The position numbers and the translations under genes are program-made. From a virus, in IMG/VR virus record IMGVR_UViG_3300010885_045927, positions 1 to 46,404 of that record: 46,404 nucleotides of DNA; one strand, given 5' to 3'. Positions 1 to 8,281 of this stretch are shown piece by piece. Every line of letters starts with the position of its first letter. The first letter of the stretch is position 1. Under the pieces are notes generated by a model, which saw nothing but the letters and a program-made list of their open reading frames with translations, ran no database searches and was not told the origin of the DNA.

Positions 1-1
1 A

Positions 2-223
2 ATGGTGAAAAAAATAGTGACTTGGAAAAATCAATTTCACAAAAACTTGGCGACTTTTTTTTTAATGTCTTCAGTTTTTTTCAATCCGATTGGGTTCGAT
101 TTTCTTTTCAAAATGATTCTAGATTGGACAGATTCTTATTGGATTACGGACGCAATTTTTTATTCCGTTGCGGGTGTTTGTTTCTTATTATATATTTACT
201 TCAGAAAATCTTCTAAAAAATGA
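2..223 (+). CDS. small membrane protein, possibly 5'-truncated
   Basis: A 73-residue product rich in aromatic and aliphatic residues, with two hydrophobic stretches (about residues 16-40 and 48-67) and a basic C-terminal tail, so probably a two-span inner-membrane protein. The ATG is at the second base of the window, so the true start may lie upstream. Its stop overlaps the ATG of the polyphosphate kinase gene as ATGA, implying one operon with coupled translation. I recognise no family. A second frame through the same bases also encodes a hydrophobic peptide but is taken to be a shadow. Confidence 0.55.
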   Translation: MVKKIVTWKNQFHKNLATFFLMSSVFFNPIGFDFLFKMILDWTDSYWITDAIFYSVAGVCFLLYIYFRKSSKK

Positions 224-1320
224 AAGAATTTATTAATGAGATAAAAAGAATCAGTGAAATAATGGGTGTTACTATCAATGAAGATAGTAGATCCAAAGAA
301 GAACACATGCAAAGTATTACCGATAATTTGGTTAAAAATAATTTGTATAGTAAGTCAATTGAGAAGATTCTTGATGATATTATTAAATTAGGTGACGAAC
401 AATTAATTGACTATAGTTTGTTAGAAAGAGGTTTTGATAAGATTTTAAAGATGAAAGGTAATACCAAAAAAAATGTTGAGACATATTTTAAACAGGTATT
501 TAAATCATTGTCTAAAAGACAAAGGGCGGAATATGATATTATGCCTGATATGGATGATTATTCATTTGAGCCCGAAGAACCATCAATTATCCCTAAGAAA
601 ACATATCGTAAAGAATTATTCCAACTTCAGGTTGAATTAAATAAATTAACTGAATGGTTAAATAAAACTAATAAAACAGTTATTATTGTTTTTGAGGGTA
701 GAGATAGTGCAGGTAAAGGATCAACAATTAAAAAATTTGTTGAGAATATAAATCCAAAATCATATAATGTAATAGCTTTGGGAATACCAACACCTGAAGA
801 AAGAAAAAATTGGTGGGATAGATATCGATCCAAAATAGAATCAGGTAAGATAAATTTATTTGACAGAAGTTGGTACAACAGGGGATTAGTTGAACCTGTT
901 GCTGGTTATGGGACACCTGAAGAATATCAGGATTTTATGAATAATGTTGCCAATTTTGAGGAAGGACTAACAAAAGATGGTGATTATCTATTTAAATTAT
1001 GGTTTTCAATTGACAAAGAAACACAATCTCAAAGGTTTACTGCGAGACAAGAATCACCAATAAAATATTGGAAATATTCTCCAAATGACGCAAAAATGCA
1101 AGATTTGTGGGATAAATTTACCGAATACAAAGACAAATTGTTTGACAAGACATCTACTTTAAACAATCCGTGGGTTGTTTTAGATGCTATAGACAAAAGA
1201 GTTTCAGGTTTGAACTCAATCAGATATGTCCTGAAAAACATACCATATGAGGGAAAAAATAATGAGGTATTGGATGTTGAATACCCTGAAGCTATGGTTG
1301 TTTTAAAACCTGAGAATTAA
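220..1320 (+). CDS. ppk2: polyphosphate kinase 2 (PPK2) family enzyme with phage leader
   Basis: Phosphotransferase moving phosphate between polyphosphate and nucleotides (NMP/NDP to NDP/NTP, or the reverse). The PPK2 domain covers about residues 128-345. Walker A is GRDSAGKGS (160-168), the Walker B/lid entry is LFDRSWYNR (213-221), and WFSIDKETQSQRF with the later ESPIKYWKYSP is typical of the family. Residues 1-125 are extra to a minimal PPK2 domain. They begin MKEFINEIKRISEIMGVTINED, which resembles the leaders of virion proteins in this window (EVNQIRKMMGLNLLTEA at 12151) and contains INE|D at 19-22, a T4-type prohead-protease consensus. I infer the kinase may be packaged in the head. 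The start overlaps the upstream stop. Convergent with 1317-1511. The family call is secure; packaging is inference. Confidence 0.93.
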   Translation: MKEFINEIKRISEIMGVTINEDSRSKEEHMQSITDNLVKNNLYSKSIEKILDDIIKLGDEQLIDYSLLERGFDKILKMKGNTKKNVETYFKQVFKSLSKRQRAEYDIMPDMDDYSFEPEEPSIIPKKTYRKELFQLQVELNKLTEWLNKTNKTVIIVFEGRDSAGKGSTIKKFVENINPKSYNVIALGIPTPEERKNWWDRYRSKIESGKINLFDRSWYNRGLVEPVAGYGTPEEYQDFMNNVANFEEGLTKDGDYLFKLWFSIDKETQSQRFTARQESPIKYWKYSPNDAKMQDLWDKFTEYKDKLFDKTSTLNNPWVVLDAIDKRVSGLNSIRYVLKNIPYEGKNNEVLDVEYPEAMVVLKPEN

Positions 1321-1511
1321 TCTCCTGTATCGCCATATCTTTCATTAACTCTAATAAACCAAGAGTCAAATACAAAAAAATACATATACCATCTTAAATC
1401 TAAGATATTGTATTGTTCTGGATATAAATAACACATAACTAACAAATACCCAACTTTTACAGCTAAATAAATTCTAAAAAAAGCAACAATTGTGTTAACT
1501 ATATTAGTCAT
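1317..1511 (-). CDS. small membrane protein
   Basis: A 64-residue hydrophobic, aromatic-rich product with one or two likely membrane segments (about residues 5-30 and 43-52) and a charged C-terminus. Its ATG overlaps the stop of the upstream leftward gene as ATGA, so the two are probably translated together. Its last four bases overlap the end of the convergent ppk2. I recognise no family. Confidence 0.55.
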   Translation of the reverse strand: MTNIVNTIVAFFRIYLAVKVGYLLVMCYLYPEQYNILDLRWYMYFFVFDSWFIRVNERYGDTGD

Positions 1512-1873
1512 TTTTTTAAGTTTTTTAAGTTTTCAATTGCACTATCGACATCATCCATTGAATCCAACGACTCTAAAACTTTAATTGCGAAATCGATACT
1601 ACAATTAGTATGTTCCCTAGCTTGTGTTACCGGAACAAATTCATTTAATCTACTCTTTATTGATGAAGTTGTAATAATCGAAACGTGTTCTTTTTTAAGA
1701 ACATCAGTGTACGATATTTTCTTTGGTATTGTAATTTTTTTACCATACCATTCAAAATTATCTAAATCAGAATCAGTTAAAGTTTTTTTTAGGATATCAT
1801 ATTCCATACCGGTTTCATAATAATTTTGTATGAACCATAATATTCTTTCTTGAGTTGACAATGTTTTTTCCAT
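1508..1873 (-). CDS. conserved-looking hypothetical protein
   Basis: A 121-residue soluble, acidic protein starting MEKTLSTQERILWF. An upstream in-frame start at 1969 would run through the promoter and into the divergent gene at 1929, so the ATG at 1873, just downstream of a TATCTTTG element, is preferred. The second half is predicted mostly helical and ends in a Lys-rich tail. First gene of a two-gene leftward operon with the membrane protein at 1317-1511. No family recognised. Confidence 0.65.
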   Translation of the reverse strand: MEKTLSTQERILWFIQNYYETGMEYDILKKTLTDSDLDNFEWYGKKITIPKKISYTDVLKKEHVSIITTSSIKSRLNEFVPVTQAREHTNCSIDFAIKVLESLDSMDDVDSAIENLKNLKK

Positions 1874-1880
1874 AATGATA

Positions 1881-1888
1881 CAAAGATA
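1881..1888 (-). promoter_or_regulatory. host-type promoter -7 element TATCTTTG
   Basis: Read leftward the bases are TATCTTTG, matching the Bacteroidota primary-sigma element TAnnTTTG. It ends 7 bases before the ATG at 1873, so the leader would be only a few bases. No clear TTTG -33 element is seen. Confidence 0.5.
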
Positions 1889-1928
1889 AGTAAAATATAC
1901 GATATTTATTTGATAAAGACATTTTATT

Positions 1929-2552
1929 ATGGAAAATAGTTTAAAAAAACTAATCAAACAAGTTCTCAAAGAGGATGTTGAAAAAAAGATGGTATTAACT
2001 GAAGATGTTAATGTGTCAAAAGAATTAACATATCATATTGAGAATAATATACCTATATCTGAAAATATTTTCAGAGTATATTCTGAGTCGTTCTTCAACG
2101 TAATCAATGAAGTTAGGGATTTATATAATGAAGGTAAGATTAAATTAGGTAATAATGATTTATGGTTAATTGAAACTGATTTAGGTAAAACTGCAAGGTT
2201 ATCTAATGGTGAGTATGTTTATTTGGATGCTCCATTTGAGATTGAAGAACCTGAACAGTTGGATGAGGCTAAACACCGCGGAAAAAATGTAAAACTTAAT
2301 AGTCCTTTCAGAACACCAGGTGGACCTAAAAAATTCGCAGTATATGTTAAAACACCAAAAGGAACAATAAAGAAAGTTACGTTTGGTGATCCAAACATGA
2401 GAGTGAGAAATACAAGTAAAGCTAGGGCGAAATCATTTAGAGCTCGTCATAAATGTTCACAAAAGAAAGATAGGACAACCGCAGGATATTGGAGTTGTAA
2501 CGTATCAAGATACAGAAAAAAATTAGGACTTAAATCATCAAGAACTTGGTAA
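1929..2552 (+). CDS. basic virion-type protein with leader and Arg/Lys/Cys C-terminal domain
   Basis: The 207-residue product begins with a helical basic/hydrophobic leader (LKKLIKQVLKED) and a second MVLTED motif. Both give (L)xE|D sites of the T4 prohead-protease type. The C-terminal 90 residues form a compact, strongly basic domain with KKVTFGDPNMRVRN, KSFRARHKCSQKKD and YWSCNVSRYRKK motifs (one Cys pair). From memory, a GDPN/SFRARH/YWSC domain of this kind recurs in hypothetical or head-associated proteins of marine T4-like phages. The charge pattern suggests nucleic-acid contact inside the head. It starts 56 bases after a divergent gene and is followed at once by the cupin gene at 2554. 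Confidence 0.7.
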   Translation: MENSLKKLIKQVLKEDVEKKMVLTEDVNVSKELTYHIENNIPISENIFRVYSESFFNVINEVRDLYNEGKIKLGNNDLWLIETDLGKTARLSNGEYVYLDAPFEIEEPEQLDEAKHRGKNVKLNSPFRTPGGPKKFAVYVKTPKGTIKKVTFGDPNMRVRNTSKARAKSFRARHKCSQKKDRTTAGYWSCNVSRYRKKLGLKSSRTW

Positions 2553-2553
2553 T

Positions 2554-3162
2554 ATGAAAATGTCTGGTGAAGAATTAAATAAACATCTTACAAATTATTT
2601 TAAACGACGTTTAATACCCTCAATCAAAAAAGAATTTGGGGTTGATATTGACGTTAGTATTTATGATATTACCACTGAAATATTTGTAGAAAGTAATTAT
2701 TATCATATTTTTGTAGATACAGAACCTGTTCGAATTGACTTTAAGATTACCAAATTTATTAGACATCATACTGATGAGTTTTTAGCCTATTTAGGTCTTG
2801 GTTGGGGACAATGTAATGTGAACATAAATAAACGGATGTTTGTTGGACATGAAAATGAGAAAATAATAAAACATAGAAGTAATGTTAGTGAAAAAGAAGA
2901 ACTACCATTCAATGAAAAAATAAGTGGTAATGTCAGAGAAAGAACTTTCAGTGAAAACACAGATGAAATGGATCTAAAATGGCATTGGGATGAACAAGAT
3001 AGAATTGTAACACCCCTTCATAAAACTGATTGGATGTTACAATTTGATAATGAGCTTCCGGTAAACCTAATTGAAGGTAAAGAATATTTTATACCTGTTG
3101 GTGTTTATCATAGAGTTATTAAAGGTACAGGTGATTTACAACTTAAAGTAAAACTTCTTTAA
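2554..3162 (+). CDS. cupin-like phage protein
   Basis: A 202-residue protein. The C-terminal 70 residues read as a small beta-barrel of cupin type: LKWHWDEQDRIV, then DWMLQFDNELP, then EGKEYFIPVGVYHRVIKGTG. The pattern of a WHxDxxDR strand followed later by YHRVIKG is familiar from conserved T4-like phage proteins and resembles cupin or 2-oxoglutarate-oxygenase jelly rolls. Candidate metal ligands are the His/Asp of WHWDEQD and the late His of GVYHRV. No substrate can be named. The N-terminal half is not recognised. It follows the gene at 1929 with one base between, so it is in the same operon. Confidence 0.65.
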   Translation: MKMSGEELNKHLTNYFKRRLIPSIKKEFGVDIDVSIYDITTEIFVESNYYHIFVDTEPVRIDFKITKFIRHHTDEFLAYLGLGWGQCNVNINKRMFVGHENEKIIKHRSNVSEKEELPFNEKISGNVRERTFSENTDEMDLKWHWDEQDRIVTPLHKTDWMLQFDNELPVNLIEGKEYFIPVGVYHRVIKGTGDLQLKVKLL

Positions 3163-4137
3163 TTACCACGATATATTTGTCGTATTTGTTATATTCTCGT
3201 TACCAAACATATCATAAGTACAATTTATTGTGTGACTAAGTGTTTCATTAGGAACAGGTGATTCTGTTTGTTCATCTTCTTGAAAAAATATAGTATCGGG
3301 TTCCACTGCTCTAAGTTTATTTTGGAATCTATTATAATATAAATCTTCAGTAATTTGTGCGGTTAAATCTAATAAATCTCTGTTTGATTTTGGATTATTT
3401 TTAATTTCGTTTTTAATTATAGTTAGTGTTTCGTAAGGTAACTCCGATTCAATCGAATCAACTCTTGAATCTTTAGCGTCCCAAAATGAAAATTCTTTAT
3501 CATATGGATCTAAACTGTAAAAAGTACCAACTTTTAATCCTGTTTTTTTATTAATTGAATAGATTAAGATACCTCTACCTGTGTATCTTTGGAAATAATC
3601 AGGACTATCATTTTGTGTAGTACACCATTTTGTACCCATACCATATTTCATAGAAGATTTGTGTGTTAAAGGACGGAGTAGTAACCATTCTTCATCTTCA
3701 AAAACAACATAGATTTGTTTTTCCATATCCTTGTCAACCTTTTTTAAATCTGTCACATTAACAATTCTATGAATATCTTCAAAACTTTTAAAGTTACTGA
3801 TATCAACTGATGTGATTAAACCTAAATTCCTATATTCTTCAAATTTTGATAGTGCTAATAAATCTCGTGGATCGAAAAACATATCTATCAACCAAACTAA
3901 AAAAGATAATTGGAATTTATTTGAATTTTCAAAAACACTTTTAGGTTGACCTGTATATCTTTCTAATCTTTCAATTTGGTTTTCTAATCTATACGATAAT
4001 TTATCAGTGTTATATAATATTTTTAATAAAAATTCAGAATAAGTATTTTTATTTGACGGATCAATTAACTTAATCGCGTCTATTGCCGAAAAATTATATT
4101 TTGGGAATTGTTCTTTTAATCTATCTATTCTTGACAT
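3163..4137 (-). CDS. conserved phage protein with TKWCT motif
   Basis: A 324-residue protein of unknown function. The clearest feature is the central block YGMGTKWCTTQNDSPDYFQR followed by GRGILIYSINKKTGLKVGTF, a 'GTxWCT ... YxxxGxLYxI' pattern that I recall from uncharacterised phage proteins and PcfJ-like proteins. The N-terminal 130 residues are predicted helical, and the C-terminal 60 are acidic and probably disordered. It abuts the upstream leftward enzyme gene with 6 bases between, and its stop is directly next to the convergent cupin gene. No reaction is proposed. Confidence 0.7.
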   Translation of the reverse strand: MSRIDRLKEQFPKYNFSAIDAIKLIDPSNKNTYSEFLLKILYNTDKLSYRLENQIERLERYTGQPKSVFENSNKFQLSFLVWLIDMFFDPRDLLALSKFEEYRNLGLITSVDISNFKSFEDIHRIVNVTDLKKVDKDMEKQIYVVFEDEEWLLLRPLTHKSSMKYGMGTKWCTTQNDSPDYFQRYTGRGILIYSINKKTGLKVGTFYSLDPYDKEFSFWDAKDSRVDSIESELPYETLTIIKNEIKNNPKSNRDLLDLTAQITEDLYYNRFQNKLRAVEPDTIFFQEDEQTESPVPNETLSHTINCTYDMFGNENITNTTNISW

Positions 4138-4143
4138 ATTTTT

Positions 4144-5196
4144 TTATTTATTAAATCTGTTTAATGCGTTTTGAGTTATGAACACGTAATCTGATTTTTT
4201 AAAATCTTCTAATGTCGCGGAGTCTGTATATGACATGGCTGACTTTAAATACGATTCAAAATTTTCGGTCCATTGTGGTAATGTATAATTAATTTTATTT
4301 GTTTTGACAATACCTTCAGAAGTTTTTAAGTATGTTTTCCCCCAACTTTTTTGAACTTCTTTTGTGCTCATTCCTCTGAATGATTTGTACATAAACTTTC
4401 TCATAAAAGGCACCCTGTACCAAATATCTTTTGCTATATGATTTGGAATTGTGATGTATTTAAATAATTTAGTATCACCGCAGGATTCAATACATTGATT
4501 GAATATCCCTCCTAACATAACGTAATCGGCACCTAACGCTAACGCTTTGATTATGTCGTCATAGTTTTTGAACCCACCATCGGCGACAATTCTAGCCTGA
4601 TATCCGTTTTCAACCTTTAAGACGTAACACTCGGCAATTAATGATGCCATTGGATAATGAACGCCTGTGTTTGCGGATGTTAAACACCCTGAACCACCAC
4701 CAATACCAACACGAACATAGTCAACACCCATCTTTGCGTATTCTTCATATGTTTCAGGATTTGCAATATTCCCTACCATAATTTGATGCTCGTTTATTTT
4801 ACCAAATTCACGTCGAAGGTCAATAAACTTTTGAATAATACCATGTAAATGACTCATATGTCCATTTGCCACATCGACTAAAATTTTAATTATACCGCTG
4901 TACCCTTTATATGACGAATATTCGTTTAAGAAAAATGAAAAATCGTTTAGTGACATTGATACAAACATACTATCGTTATTGAATCTAGGTGACACACCCT
5001 CACCTAATCTTGGTAAACACGGCATGATACCGTTTATAACATATTCATTTGCGTTGTTAACATTTACAACGGTATCCATAGGGGCCGCCATAATTGGTAA
5101 AAAATTTCTTGATGTTCGAGAATTTACCTTTTCTCTCGAATGGATGTTGGTAATTTTGTTTGGCACTAAACTAATGTCTTTAAAGTCAAATTTCAT
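4144..5196 (-). CDS. GMP reductase / IMP dehydrogenase-like enzyme
   Basis: TIM-barrel purine nucleotide oxidoreductase interconverting IMP with GMP or XMP. The 350-residue protein has no CBS domains, as in GMP reductases. Visible marks: MAAPMDTVV near 36-44, ILVDVANGH at 105-113, the active-site loop VGIGGGSGCLTSANTGVHYP (Cys171 as the covalent thiolate), and the phosphate-binding RIVADGGFKNYDDIIKALALGADYVMLGG split across two strands after it. The loop is closer to GxGSxCxT than to a degenerate relative, so the enzyme is probably active. A phage would use it to balance purine pools during replication. It sits in a leftward block with a thioesterase. Whether it works as a reductase or a dehydrogenase cannot be settled from the sequence. 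Confidence 0.9.
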   Translation of the reverse strand: MKFDFKDISLVPNKITNIHSREKVNSRTSRNFLPIMAAPMDTVVNVNNANEYVINGIMPCLPRLGEGVSPRFNNDSMFVSMSLNDFSFFLNEYSSYKGYSGIIKILVDVANGHMSHLHGIIQKFIDLRREFGKINEHQIMVGNIANPETYEEYAKMGVDYVRVGIGGGSGCLTSANTGVHYPMASLIAECYVLKVENGYQARIVADGGFKNYDDIIKALALGADYVMLGGIFNQCIESCGDTKLFKYITIPNHIAKDIWYRVPFMRKFMYKSFRGMSTKEVQKSWGKTYLKTSEGIVKTNKINYTLPQWTENFESYLKSAMSYTDSATLEDFKKSDYVFITQNALNRFNK

Positions 5197-5208
5197 ATTT
5201 TTTATTTT

Positions 5209-5403
5209 TTAACAACCATAATCTCCTGGCGATTTAATAGTTTTACACTTTTCTTTGTCTCGCTCTACAATGTATTCGATTTGTCGTTTAACCAACTGAA
5301 GAGTCGCGTAAATAACAACTTCCTGATCTGTCATATTTTCTTCAGGTAAAGTTGATTGTTCATTCTCAACCCATTCTTTAAGTTCTTGTATTTGTGATGA
5401 CAT
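5209..5403 (-). CDS. small acidic hypothetical protein
   Basis: A 64-residue, mostly helical and charged protein (central VVIYATLQLVKRQIEYIVERD) with two Cys at the C-terminus. It lies 12 bases upstream of the GMP reductase-like gene in the same leftward operon. No family recognised. Confidence 0.55.
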   Translation of the reverse strand: MSSQIQELKEWVENEQSTLPEENMTDQEVVIYATLQLVKRQIEYIVERDKEKCKTIKSPGDYGC

Positions 5404-5434
5404 AATTAAATTATAATATTTTTTATTCAGATAT

Positions 5435-5608
5435 TCAAATTTTATTTTTATATAAATTTAGGGTAATTAAATAAGAAATGTGAGATATAAACCAAACAAT
5501 TAACGATGGTAATACAAACTTGGAGGTTATTGATAAAATACCAACAACCCCAAAAATACAATCTAAATAAAATAATAGAGTGTTTAATTTGCGTAAGTCC
5601 ATACGCAT
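5435..5608 (-). CDS. small two-span membrane protein
   Basis: A 57-residue open frame starting MRMDLRKLNTLLFY. Two hydrophobic segments (about 8-29 and 31-52) are separated by a Ser-Lys-rich turn, with a basic C-terminus. It fills the gap between the thioesterase gene (ending at 5621) and the small gene at 5403, in the same direction, which supports it being real. A second ATG two codons in is possible. Not similar to anything I recognise. Confidence 0.5.
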   Translation of the reverse strand: MRMDLRKLNTLLFYLDCIFGVVGILSITSKFVLPSLIVWFISHISYLITLNLYKNKI

Positions 5609-5620
5609 TAATATAACAAA

Positions 5621-6061
5621 TTATTTTGTTAATTCCAAAATTTCAGGTAACTGAAAATCCCTGACATTAATTCCTTTTTTCTTGTATTTTATTTTAACTT
5701 TGTCCGAAATAGGTAACGGAGTACCTTCTTCATCAATTTTAACAAATTTTATATTAGTTTTTACAATTAATTTTTGTTTACCCGTATATACATTATGTGA
5801 TCTGACTTCAATATACAAAGTTAATGAAGTATTTCCAATCTCAACAATATCGGCATAAATTTTAATTAATTGTCCTTCTTTGGCTGGTTTTTCAAATCTA
5901 CAGGCGTCGATTGAAAGTGTTATCATTCTTGGTGTGTCACAAAGTTGCATGGCATAAGCCGCTGCGGCGTTGTCGATCCAAGACAAAATTTCACCACCAA
6001 AAAGGTTGTTATGAATCCCTAAATCTGATTTTTTAACTAAATGTGTGTTGATTAGTTCCAT
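5621..6061 (-). CDS. hotdog-fold acyl-CoA thioesterase
   Basis: Hydrolyses acyl-CoA or a related thioester. The 146-residue single hotdog domain matches the YciA/BFIT-type family: NNLFGGEILSWIDNAAAAYA at about 18-37 is the hotdog helix with the catalytic Asp/Asn region, followed by ITLSIDACRFEKPAKEGQLI and the strand SLTLYIEVRSHNVYTGK. The C-terminal tail is Lys-rich. It is preceded by TATATTTAAAGGT, a variant of the window's promoter motif, ending at the ATG. It heads the leftward block that includes the GMP reductase-like gene. Substrate unknown; fatty-acid or membrane remodelling during infection is only a guess. Confidence 0.88.
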   Translation of the reverse strand: MELINTHLVKKSDLGIHNNLFGGEILSWIDNAAAAYAMQLCDTPRMITLSIDACRFEKPAKEGQLIKIYADIVEIGNTSLTLYIEVRSHNVYTGKQKLIVKTNIKFVKIDEEGTPLPISDKVKIKYKKKGINVRDFQLPEILELTK

Positions 6062-6107
6062 ACCTTTAAATATAAAATAGAATCACATTCTTTAAATAAT
6101 TTATCGA

Positions 6108-6118
6108 TATATTTATAA
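6108..6118 (+). promoter_or_regulatory. phage promoter motif TATATTTATAA
   Basis: Exact copy of the motif found before many genes here, 5 bases upstream of the ATG at 6124. If it is a -10-like element, the transcript would begin at or within a base or two of the start codon. Confidence 0.55.
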
Positions 6119-6123
6119 CTTAT

Positions 6124-6513
6124 ATGGTAAATGAAAAACTATTAAATAAAATTAATAAAACATTAGAAAGTCGTGTTTTTTCTATTCAATCAGATTTTTT
6201 GAGGGCGGAAGAGAATATGATAGTAGATTTTAAACTTAATATAGTTGGGACAACAAATCTGTTTTCTGTGGGAATTGAATACGAATATATTCTTGTTGAC
6301 ATTCAATTACCGTTTGAATTAAATGGGAATGGAACAAAAAATAGTGTATTTACTTTATTACATTCAGGATTGGGAAATGGATACAATTATGATGATTCAC
6401 CAATATTTAGAAATCTATCATATTCAGTTATAGAATATGTTAAGGATGTATTATCTTGGTTTGGTATAAAGAACAGGGTAAAAATTAATAAAATTACTTT
6501 AATTACACAATAA
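6124..6513 (+). CDS. hypothetical protein, first of a three-gene set
   Basis: A 129-residue protein of mixed alpha/beta character (YEYILVDIQLPFEL, then LSYSVIEYVKDVLSWFGIK). It starts just after a TATATTTATAA promoter motif and overlaps the next gene by one base (TAATG). Together with the genes at 6513 and 6901 it forms a rightward cluster of proteins with similar size and strand-rich composition. No family recognised. Confidence 0.6.
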   Translation: MVNEKLLNKINKTLESRVFSIQSDFLRAEENMIVDFKLNIVGTTNLFSVGIEYEYILVDIQLPFELNGNGTKNSVFTLLHSGLGNGYNYDDSPIFRNLSYSVIEYVKDVLSWFGIKNRVKINKITLITQ

Positions 6514-6908
6514 TGGATACTAAAAAGAAAGAACAATTATTATATTATTATATAATGTCATCATCAAAACTTAATACTGATGAGATAAAATTTAGCGTTG
6601 ATTTTGATATTTATAATGAAAAATTAGACAATTATACATTGTATATTAGTTACAATTCATATTCGAATCCTGATATTGATTCAATCAATACTAAAATAAA
6701 ACGTATTACAGATAAACTTTATGATGCAGTAACAAACGTAATTTTTGATACTAATTTTAAATTAGTGACAAAATCAATGTCAAAGATAAAAATTGAAGAA
6801 TTTGTTTCCGGTCCTCTTATCTCTGAATTAAAATATAATTTTGGTGAAGATGAATCTTTAACGGCGGAATTTCTGTTTTTTGTAGAAGCAATTAGTGATT
6901 ATGAATAA
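6513..6908 (+). CDS. hypothetical protein
   Basis: A 131-residue protein, acidic, with alternating strand-like segments (FSVDFDIYNEKLDNYTLYIS) that resemble in spacing those of its upstream neighbour. The two may be distant paralogues, but this is not demonstrable by eye. It overlaps the preceding stop by one base and the following ATG by eight. Confidence 0.6.
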   Translation: MDTKKKEQLLYYYIMSSSKLNTDEIKFSVDFDIYNEKLDNYTLYISYNSYSNPDIDSINTKIKRITDKLYDAVTNVIFDTNFKLVTKSMSKIKIEEFVSGPLISELKYNFGEDESLTAEFLFFVEAISDYE

Positions 6909-7653
6909 AATAGGGTTAAAGGCAATTAACAAATTATTGTCAGGTAAAAAACACACCCATTGTAATTGTGAATTTGTTTTTTCAAATTTTTTTACAATAG
7001 AAGAAAGTTTGTTTGTTGATGTTGAAGTGACAGGACCCGAATCTTACCTTGGTCGTAAATTACACTTTGATGCGTGGGAAATAATTGACGAATCATGGAT
7101 GATGCTAGGTTTTGAATCAACGTTAAGGCTTGATAAAAATTTAATATATTTAGATTTTACATACAATGGAAATAAAATATATAGAAATGACATAGAAGTG
7201 TCATACTCACTAAATGAGGCGGTTATTACACAACTTAAAGCTAGATATGGAGAACTAACTATAAAAACACCAGCCGGAAATGAATTACAAATTGCGTGTG
7301 TATATGAAATGGTAGATACGAATATGGATGGAGAAGGAATTTACAACGACTTGTATGGTTCTATAACTAATATTTGGATTAATGATATTGAAATATTTGA
7401 ACTACCTGAAAATATTGCCAAATCAATTTGTTATTCTTTATCTTATGAAAATGATAGAATGATGGAATGGTTGGGTGATACTTTTTGGGTTGAATATAAC
7501 CCTGTTTTTTGTTTAAATGAAGGTGATTATTATGTTAGTGGAATGGTATCGTTTAATCAAATTTTAGACGAATTCTACGAGCCTTCAATGTCAAAGTATA
7601 TTTCTTCTTGGAAGAAAGGATTAGATGAGTTTATCGAGAAATCTAGGCTTTAA
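6901..7653 (+). CDS. hypothetical protein
   Basis: A 250-residue acidic protein with many aromatic residues and beta-strand-like segments. A GTG six bases upstream could also start it, but the ATG overlapping the end of the previous gene is preferred. The last 11 bases overlap the convergent gene at 7643. No recognised domain or catalytic motif. Confidence 0.6.
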   Translation: MNKIGLKAINKLLSGKKHTHCNCEFVFSNFFTIEESLFVDVEVTGPESYLGRKLHFDAWEIIDESWMMLGFESTLRLDKNLIYLDFTYNGNKIYRNDIEVSYSLNEAVITQLKARYGELTIKTPAGNELQIACVYEMVDTNMDGEGIYNDLYGSITNIWINDIEIFELPENIAKSICYSLSYENDRMMEWLGDTFWVEYNPVFCLNEGDYYVSGMVSFNQILDEFYEPSMSKYISSWKKGLDEFIEKSRL

Positions 7654-8269
7654 ATCTTTTTAAAATTTTTGTCACAACTTCCTTTAATAGGTTTCCTGAA
7701 ATAGTAACTAAACCGGCTGCCATAATTCTTTCGACTATTTCCTTAACATCTTGTGATGAAAAATCTTCAGATGAAATGTTATATAATATTGTCAGGATTG
7801 GAATCAAAAATGCGTAACTGATAATGTTTGTAATTTTATGAAAACTAATATTTAAGCTTGTTATAAATTTGATAAAAACATCTTTTAATTCTTTTCCTTT
7901 TTTTAGTGACTTTATAAACAATGAATAAAGTCCTTCTTCCTTTATTTTATCAACTATTTTATTAATAACTTTTTGATTATCATAATATAATGAAGCTATT
8001 ATACCTGTCAAAGTCAAACAAATTTGTTGTTCAGTAAATTCGTGATTAATTCCGGATATATAATCATTTAAAGGACCAATTATACCACCAATTGTTGCTC
8101 CCCAAGTTAATAAAAACTGAACATCCAAGTTATATTGTTTTGCCGACTTAGATAGAACTTCTTTAACTAATTCATACCCTGATTCTATTTCAGAAGTAAT
8201 ACGATCAGAAACATTTTCTACAATAATTTTTTTTCGTTGTCTTTCTGTAATTAAAACTGATTTTTTCAT
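7643..8269 (-). CDS. membrane-active virion-type protein with leader
   Basis: A 208-residue protein opening MKKSVLITERQRKKIIVEN, a variant of the leaders seen on other candidate head-packaged proteins (ITE as a possible cleavage site). It has several hydrophobic segments with Gly (about residues 52-70, 84-98, 146-166 and 184-200), suggesting an amphipathic or membrane-inserting protein. It is transcribed divergently from 8282 from an overlapping palindromic promoter. An internal head protein or injection-linked membrane protein is plausible but not shown. Confidence 0.6.
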   Translation of the reverse strand: MKKSVLITERQRKKIIVENVSDRITSEIESGYELVKEVLSKSAKQYNLDVQFLLTWGATIGGIIGPLNDYISGINHEFTEQQICLTLTGIIASLYYDNQKVINKIVDKIKEEGLYSLFIKSLKKGKELKDVFIKFITSLNISFHKITNIISYAFLIPILTILYNISSEDFSSQDVKEIVERIMAAGLVTISGNLLKEVVTKILKRFKA

Positions 8270-8279
8270 ATATTTATAA
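8269..8279. promoter_or_regulatory. bidirectional TATATTTATAA promoter in a palindrome
   Basis: The 12 bases between the divergent ATGs at 8269 (left) and 8282 (right) are almost entirely the palindrome ATATTTATAAATAT. Read rightward, TATATTTATAA ends 2 bases before the right ATG. Read leftward, the same element ends 4 bases before the left ATG. There is no room for conventional leaders. Confidence 0.6.
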
Positions 8280-8281
8280 AT

